Shown in pieces: positions 61,219 to 64,000 of a DNA stretch of 64,000 nucleotides. A model generated the notes under the pieces. That model did no database searches, was not told the DNA's origin, and worked only from the letters and a program-made list of their open reading frames with translations. A program made the translations under genes and the position numbers. The stretch lies in the NCBI GenBank assembly GCA_051747385.1, contig JBNJGB010000020.1, forward strand, positions 1-64,000. The letters are read 5' to 3'. This stretch comes from JBNJGB01 sp051747385 (GTDB lineage Bacteria; Myxococcota_A; UBA9042; PHBI01; JACKFB01). Positions within the stretch are counted from its first letter, which is position 1. Every line of letters starts with the position of its first letter.

Positions 61219-63521
61219 CACACCAGAGCACGAGGATCCCCTTGGACGAGGAGAGGGACGCACCCGGGGCCGTACACGGCGACGAGCGGCTGGTCGAGGC
61301 CCTGCGGGTCGTGGCGCCGCACCTCTCGGACATCCTGGGCGTGGACGTATCGCTCCGCGTCCTGGAAGGGAGCGAGGAGCCCTCCTCCGACTGCGACCAC
61401 CGCGCCGTGGTGATCGGCGACGAGGGCGCGCCGCTGGCCCGCGTGGAGACGCGCGTGGCCGGCCCGTCCCTTCCGCACGACTGGGTACACGCCGCCGAGG
61501 ACGCCGAGGCGGCCGCCGCCGAGCTCGCCCAGATGGAGAACCTGGACCGGCGCCTGCTGCTCCACCGCACCTCGACCGCCGACACCCTGGACGCGGTGCT
61601 CGACGCCATCACGGCGAGGCTCCCCTACACCCGCGTCGCCGTGGTCCTCGCGGAGCGCGGCGGGAGCGGGGGACTCCACGTCGCCGCCCACCGGAACCTG
61701 CCGCCCGGCGCCATCGGCGTCTCCCTGGACTGCGAGAGTGGCCCCGTCGGCCGCACCATCCGGAGCGGCTCTCCGCGCGCCTTCCCGGCCGACCGCTTCG
61801 CCCTGGACGCGTCCGTCGCGCCGGACGCGGACACGGTCACGGTCGTGCCCCTGCTCGTGCCTCCGGTGGACGAGGACAGCGAGGAGCCGGTGCACTCCCC
61901 CGGGGCCATCCTCGTCATCAACCAGTGCTCGCGCCCCCTGCGCGGGAGCGAGCTCGAGTACCTGCGCCGCGCCGGCGTGCACGGTGCGGTGCTGTTGGAG
62001 AATGCGCGCCTCCTGGACAGCCTGCGCTCGTCCGAGGAGACCTATCGCACCCTGGTGGAGCGCGCGCACCTGGGCATGGCCCTGCTCGATCGGGACCTGG
62101 GCATCCGCCACGTGAACCGCCCTCTGCGCGACCTGCTCGGCCGCGGCGCGGACCGGGGCACGCCCCTGTACGACCTGGTCCTCCCCGCCGATCGGGACCG
62201 CGCCTGCGCCCACGTGGCGGAGCGCCTGGAGGGGGACGGCGACCCGGTGGACGTGGATATCCAGGGCGAGGACGGCGCCACGCCGGTCAACCTGCTGGTC
62301 ACGCCCCTGGGAGAGCACGCGGAGACCCCGACCGGCTGGGCGGCCATCATCCGGGACCGCCGGCGGGAGATCGCCCTCGAGGAGGAGCGCCAGAACCTCT
62401 CCCACCGCGTCCAGCAGGCCGAGAAGATGGCCGCCATGGGCAAGTTCGTGGCGGGCATCGCCCACGAGCTGAACAACCCGCTGACGGTGGTCATCGGCTA
62501 CACGGAGCTGCTCACGGAGACGGCCAGGCTGCCGAAGCACCACCAGGCGTCGCTGCACCAGGTCCTGTCCCACGCCCGCAGGGCCGGTCGCATCGTCGAG
62601 GACCTGCTCAAGTTCTCGCACCACGAGCAGGCCCGGCCGGAGCCCGTGCACCTGGGCGCCGTGGTCGAGGAGGCCCTCGCCGCAGTGTCCAGCAAGCACC
62701 GCGGCGAGATCGACTTCCGGGTGGAGGTCCCCGAGGACCTCCCGGCCATCGCCGGATCGGGCCACGCCCTGGCCCAGGTGGTGACCAACATCGTGGAGAA
62801 CGCCATCGACGCGGTCCGCCTGGCGGAGGCGCCCCACGAGATCCGGATCCGCGTGGAGCGCGGCGAGGGCGAGCAGCGCATCCGCATCGCCGACTCCGGC
62901 CCCGGCATCCCGGAGCCCGAGCGGATCTTCGACCCGTTCTACACGACGAAGCCCATCGGGAAGGGGACGGGCCTGGGGCTGAGCATCTGCTATGGCATCG
63001 TCCGGGACCACGACGGCGACCTCTTCGCCGAGAACATGGACGACGCCGGGGCCCGCATGACCGTGGTGCTCCCCGAGCGGCGCCCCGAGGAGCAGGTCTT
63101 CCCCGCCCTGCCCGGCGTGGGGACCGAGGAGGCCCCCGGCGGCGCCGCCATCCGGGCGGACACGCGCCTGCTGGTGGTGGACGACGAGGAGGCCATCCTG
63201 CGCCTCGCGAACGACTCCCTGAGCCGGTACTGCCAGGTGACGACCGCCGAGACGGTGGAGGACGCCGTCCGGCTGCTGGAGCACGAGCGCTACGACGTCA
63301 TCCTCACGGACCTCCGCCTGCCCGACGGCCTGACGGGCGCGGACTTCTACGAGATCATCCTGGAGCGGTGGCCGGACATGGTGGATCGCCTCGCCTTCAT
63401 GACCGGCGACACGGTCGGCCAGGCAACCCAGGCGTTCCTCGATCGCGTCCGCCGGCCGTGCCTGTCGAAGCCATTCAAGCTCTCCCAGCTCACGGGCTTC
63501 GTCGAGGCGCTGCTGAGCTGA
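61215..63521 (+). CDS. hybrid sensor histidine kinase (GAF-PAS-HisKA-HATPase-receiver)
   Basis: 768 aa, soluble. After about 90 N-terminal residues: GAF-like domain (about 110-270), PAS (about 275-385), HisKA with the phospho-acceptor His 417 in FVAGIAHELNNPL, HATPase (N box VVTNIVENAIDA, DSGPGIP, GKGTGLGLSICYG), and a C-terminal receiver with Asp 699 in VILTDLRLP and the LSKPF lysine. TTG start overlapping the PrsW stop. No response regulator with DNA-binding domain lies next to it. The signal and output are unknown. A tandem repeat begins at its stop codon. Confidence 0.9.
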   Translation: MTHQSTRIPLDEERDAPGAVHGDERLVEALRVVAPHLSDILGVDVSLRVLEGSEEPSSDCDHRAVVIGDEGAPLARVETRVAGPSLPHDWVHAAEDAEAAAAELAQMENLDRRLLLHRTSTADTLDAVLDAITARLPYTRVAVVLAERGGSGGLHVAAHRNLPPGAIGVSLDCESGPVGRTIRSGSPRAFPADRFALDASVAPDADTVTVVPLLVPPVDEDSEEPVHSPGAILVINQCSRPLRGSELEYLRRAGVHGAVLLENARLLDSLRSSEETYRTLVERAHLGMALLDRDLGIRHVNRPLRDLLGRGADRGTPLYDLVLPADRDRACAHVAERLEGDGDPVDVDIQGEDGATPVNLLVTPLGEHAETPTGWAAIIRDRRREIALEEERQNLSHRVQQAEKMAAMGKFVAGIAHELNNPLTVVIGYTELLTETARLPKHHQASLHQVLSHARRAGRIVEDLLKFSHHEQARPEPVHLGAVVEEALAAVSSKHRGEIDFRVEVPEDLPAIAGSGHALAQVVTNIVENAIDAVRLAEAPHEIRIRVERGEGEQRIRIADSGPGIPEPERIFDPFYTTKPIGKGTGLGLSICYGIVRDHDGDLFAENMDDAGARMTVVLPERRPEEQVFPALPGVGTEEAPGGAAIRADTRLLVVDDEEAILRLANDSLSRYCQVTTAETVEDAVRLLEHERYDVILTDLRLPDGLTGADFYEIILERWPDMVDRLAFMTGDTVGQATQAFLDRVRRPCLSKPFKLSQLTGFVEALLS

Positions 63522-63649
63522 GGTCGTCCCCGGCTCCGAAGGGCTCGCGCAAAGGCGCCAAGCCGCGAAGGCGCTGGAAGGATGGGGCAAGCTGCACTGG
63601 GGCCGCAGTCCCCGGCGGTCACTTCGCACCGGCGCCGGCGGCCTCGCAG

Positions 63650-63697
63650 GCCGTCGCCTCGAAAAGTGAAAAGTGAGTAGGTTTGACCCCTACTCCT
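63650..63697 (-). repeat. repeat A, copy 5 (inverted)
   Basis: CGAAAAGTGAAAAGTGAGTAGG then TTTGACCCCTACTCCT, the reverse complement of the repeat A core at 32284. Confidence 0.8.
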
Positions 63698-63870
63698 TGA
63701 GGTCGTCCCCGGCTCCGAAGGGCTCGCGCAAAGGCGCCAAGCCGCGAAGGCGCTGGAAGGATGGGGCAAGCTGCACTGGGGCCGCAGTCCCCGGCGGTCG
63801 CCTCCCATTCCACGCCCGATCGGACCGGAACGCCGCACCCGGAGGGCCCGGCCACGGCCACGTTTCGCCG

Positions 63871-63918
63871 GCCGTCGCCTCGAAAAGTGAAAAGTGAGTA
63901 GGTTTGACCCCTACTCCT
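63871..63918 (-). repeat. repeat A, copy 6 (inverted)
   Basis: Same 48-bp unit as copy 5, directly followed by copy 7. Confidence 0.8.
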
Positions 63919-63956
63919 CGAAAAGTGAAAAGTGAGTAGGTTTGACCCCTACTCCT
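63918..63956 (-). repeat. repeat A, copy 7 (inverted, overlaps gene end)
   Basis: Tandem with copy 6. Its terminal CCCCTACTCC includes the stop codon (63949-63951) of the partial gene at the window edge. Confidence 0.8.
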
Positions 63957-64000
63957 TCTTCTCCCAGCTCCGGAGCTTGTCCTCGACCGGCTTCCACCGG
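63949..64000 (-). CDS. C-terminus of an unknown protein (partial)
   Basis: Only the last 16 codons are inside the window: RWKPVEDKLRSWEKKE then TAG. The charged, helical end looks like real coding sequence but is too short to assign. The stop codon lies within a repeat A copy. Confidence 0.4.
   Translation of the reverse strand, partial: RWKPVEDKLRSWEKKE

Larger units (their letters stand above)
63521..63918 (+). repeat. tandem duplication with repeat B-like and repeat A modules
   Basis: AGGTCGTCCCCGGCTCCGAAGG at 63521 recurs at 63700 (period 179). Each unit continues with a GCGCAAAGGCGCCAAGCCGCGAAGG module like repeat B and ends in an inverted repeat A (63650-63697 and 63871-63918). The units are near-identical for the first 100 bp and then differ in the middle (second unit longer). 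Confidence 0.75.

Noticed and set aside
61215..63521. Phytochrome or membrane-bound sensor
   Set aside because: No membrane segments and no chromophore Cys/His motif in the GAF-like region; the sensing role of that domain remains unknown.

Overview
The window is very GC-rich, densely packed bacterial chromosome. I read it as a deltaproteobacterial-type lineage (Myxococcota or Bradymonadota-like). This is inferred from the many secreted lipoproteins with Asp/Thr/Pro-rich linkers after the lipobox, the Cys-rich DGDGC-repeat protein, giant TPR lipoproteins, a ClpXP adaptor SspB, an endonuclease-type MutL, and a rod-shape operon next to a PpiD-like chaperone. No rRNA, tRNA or CRISPR array was recognised, and no phage or transposase gene.

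Left part (1-10.6 kb): the 3' end of a Cys-rich repeat protein, two GC hairpins and a dispersed repeat (C1). Then comes a tightly coupled five-gene ion/osmotic operon (794-10218): Kef-type antiporter, trkA, trkH, a 1490-aa fusion of a second antiporter domain to a long helical region and a P-loop ATPase, and an MscS-type channel. Every junction is 1-3 nt or a 4-nt overlap, so the set looks like one K+ homeostasis unit. A small membrane protein follows on the other strand.

10.7-19 kb (minus strand): a two-gene unit of a membrane-anchored KAP P-loop NTPase plus a large partner of unknown function, then a deoC-ALDH-short ALDH-membrane protein operon (deoxyribose 5-phosphate cleavage and acetaldehyde oxidation) with a good sigma70-like promoter.

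19.4-35.4 kb: mixed housekeeping and accessory genes. These are a ceramidase-fold lipoprotein lacking the usual catalytic Ser, dCMP deaminase, nitrilase-family amidase, rlmN, a large lipoprotein, mutL-miaA, sspB, a MEMO-family protein, a PEGA-type secreted protein, small unknowns, an unknown 440-aa protein with a possibly leaderless promoter, and an ATP-grasp enzyme. A 475-bp gap at 32283-32757 is packed with dispersed repeats (families A and B).

35.4-47.4 kb (minus strand): trx-hemX-hemA-hemC-cobA/hemD-hemB followed by a 1951-aa TPR lipoprotein; a tetrapyrrole biosynthesis operon with a strong promoter in front of trx.

47.4-54.5 kb (minus strand): mreB-mreC-mreD-mrdA-rodA plus a lipoprotein, the elongasome operon. 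Its PBP2 carries an unusual eight-cysteine zinc-ribbon-like insertion. A PpiD-like PPIase gene diverges from mreB.

56.4-64 kb: a MITE-like element with terminal inverted repeats, a TPR lipoprotein, hisS with a perfect 18-bp palindrome inside its putative promoter, a PLP enzyme of the D-cysteine desulfhydrase family, a PrsW-like membrane protease overlapping a hybrid sensor kinase, then a tandem duplication and repeat-A copies. The last repeat supplies the stop codon of a partial gene at the right edge.

The most unusual items are the antiporter-ATPase fusion and its operon, the zinc-ribbon PBP2, the KAP pair, and three dispersed repeat families.
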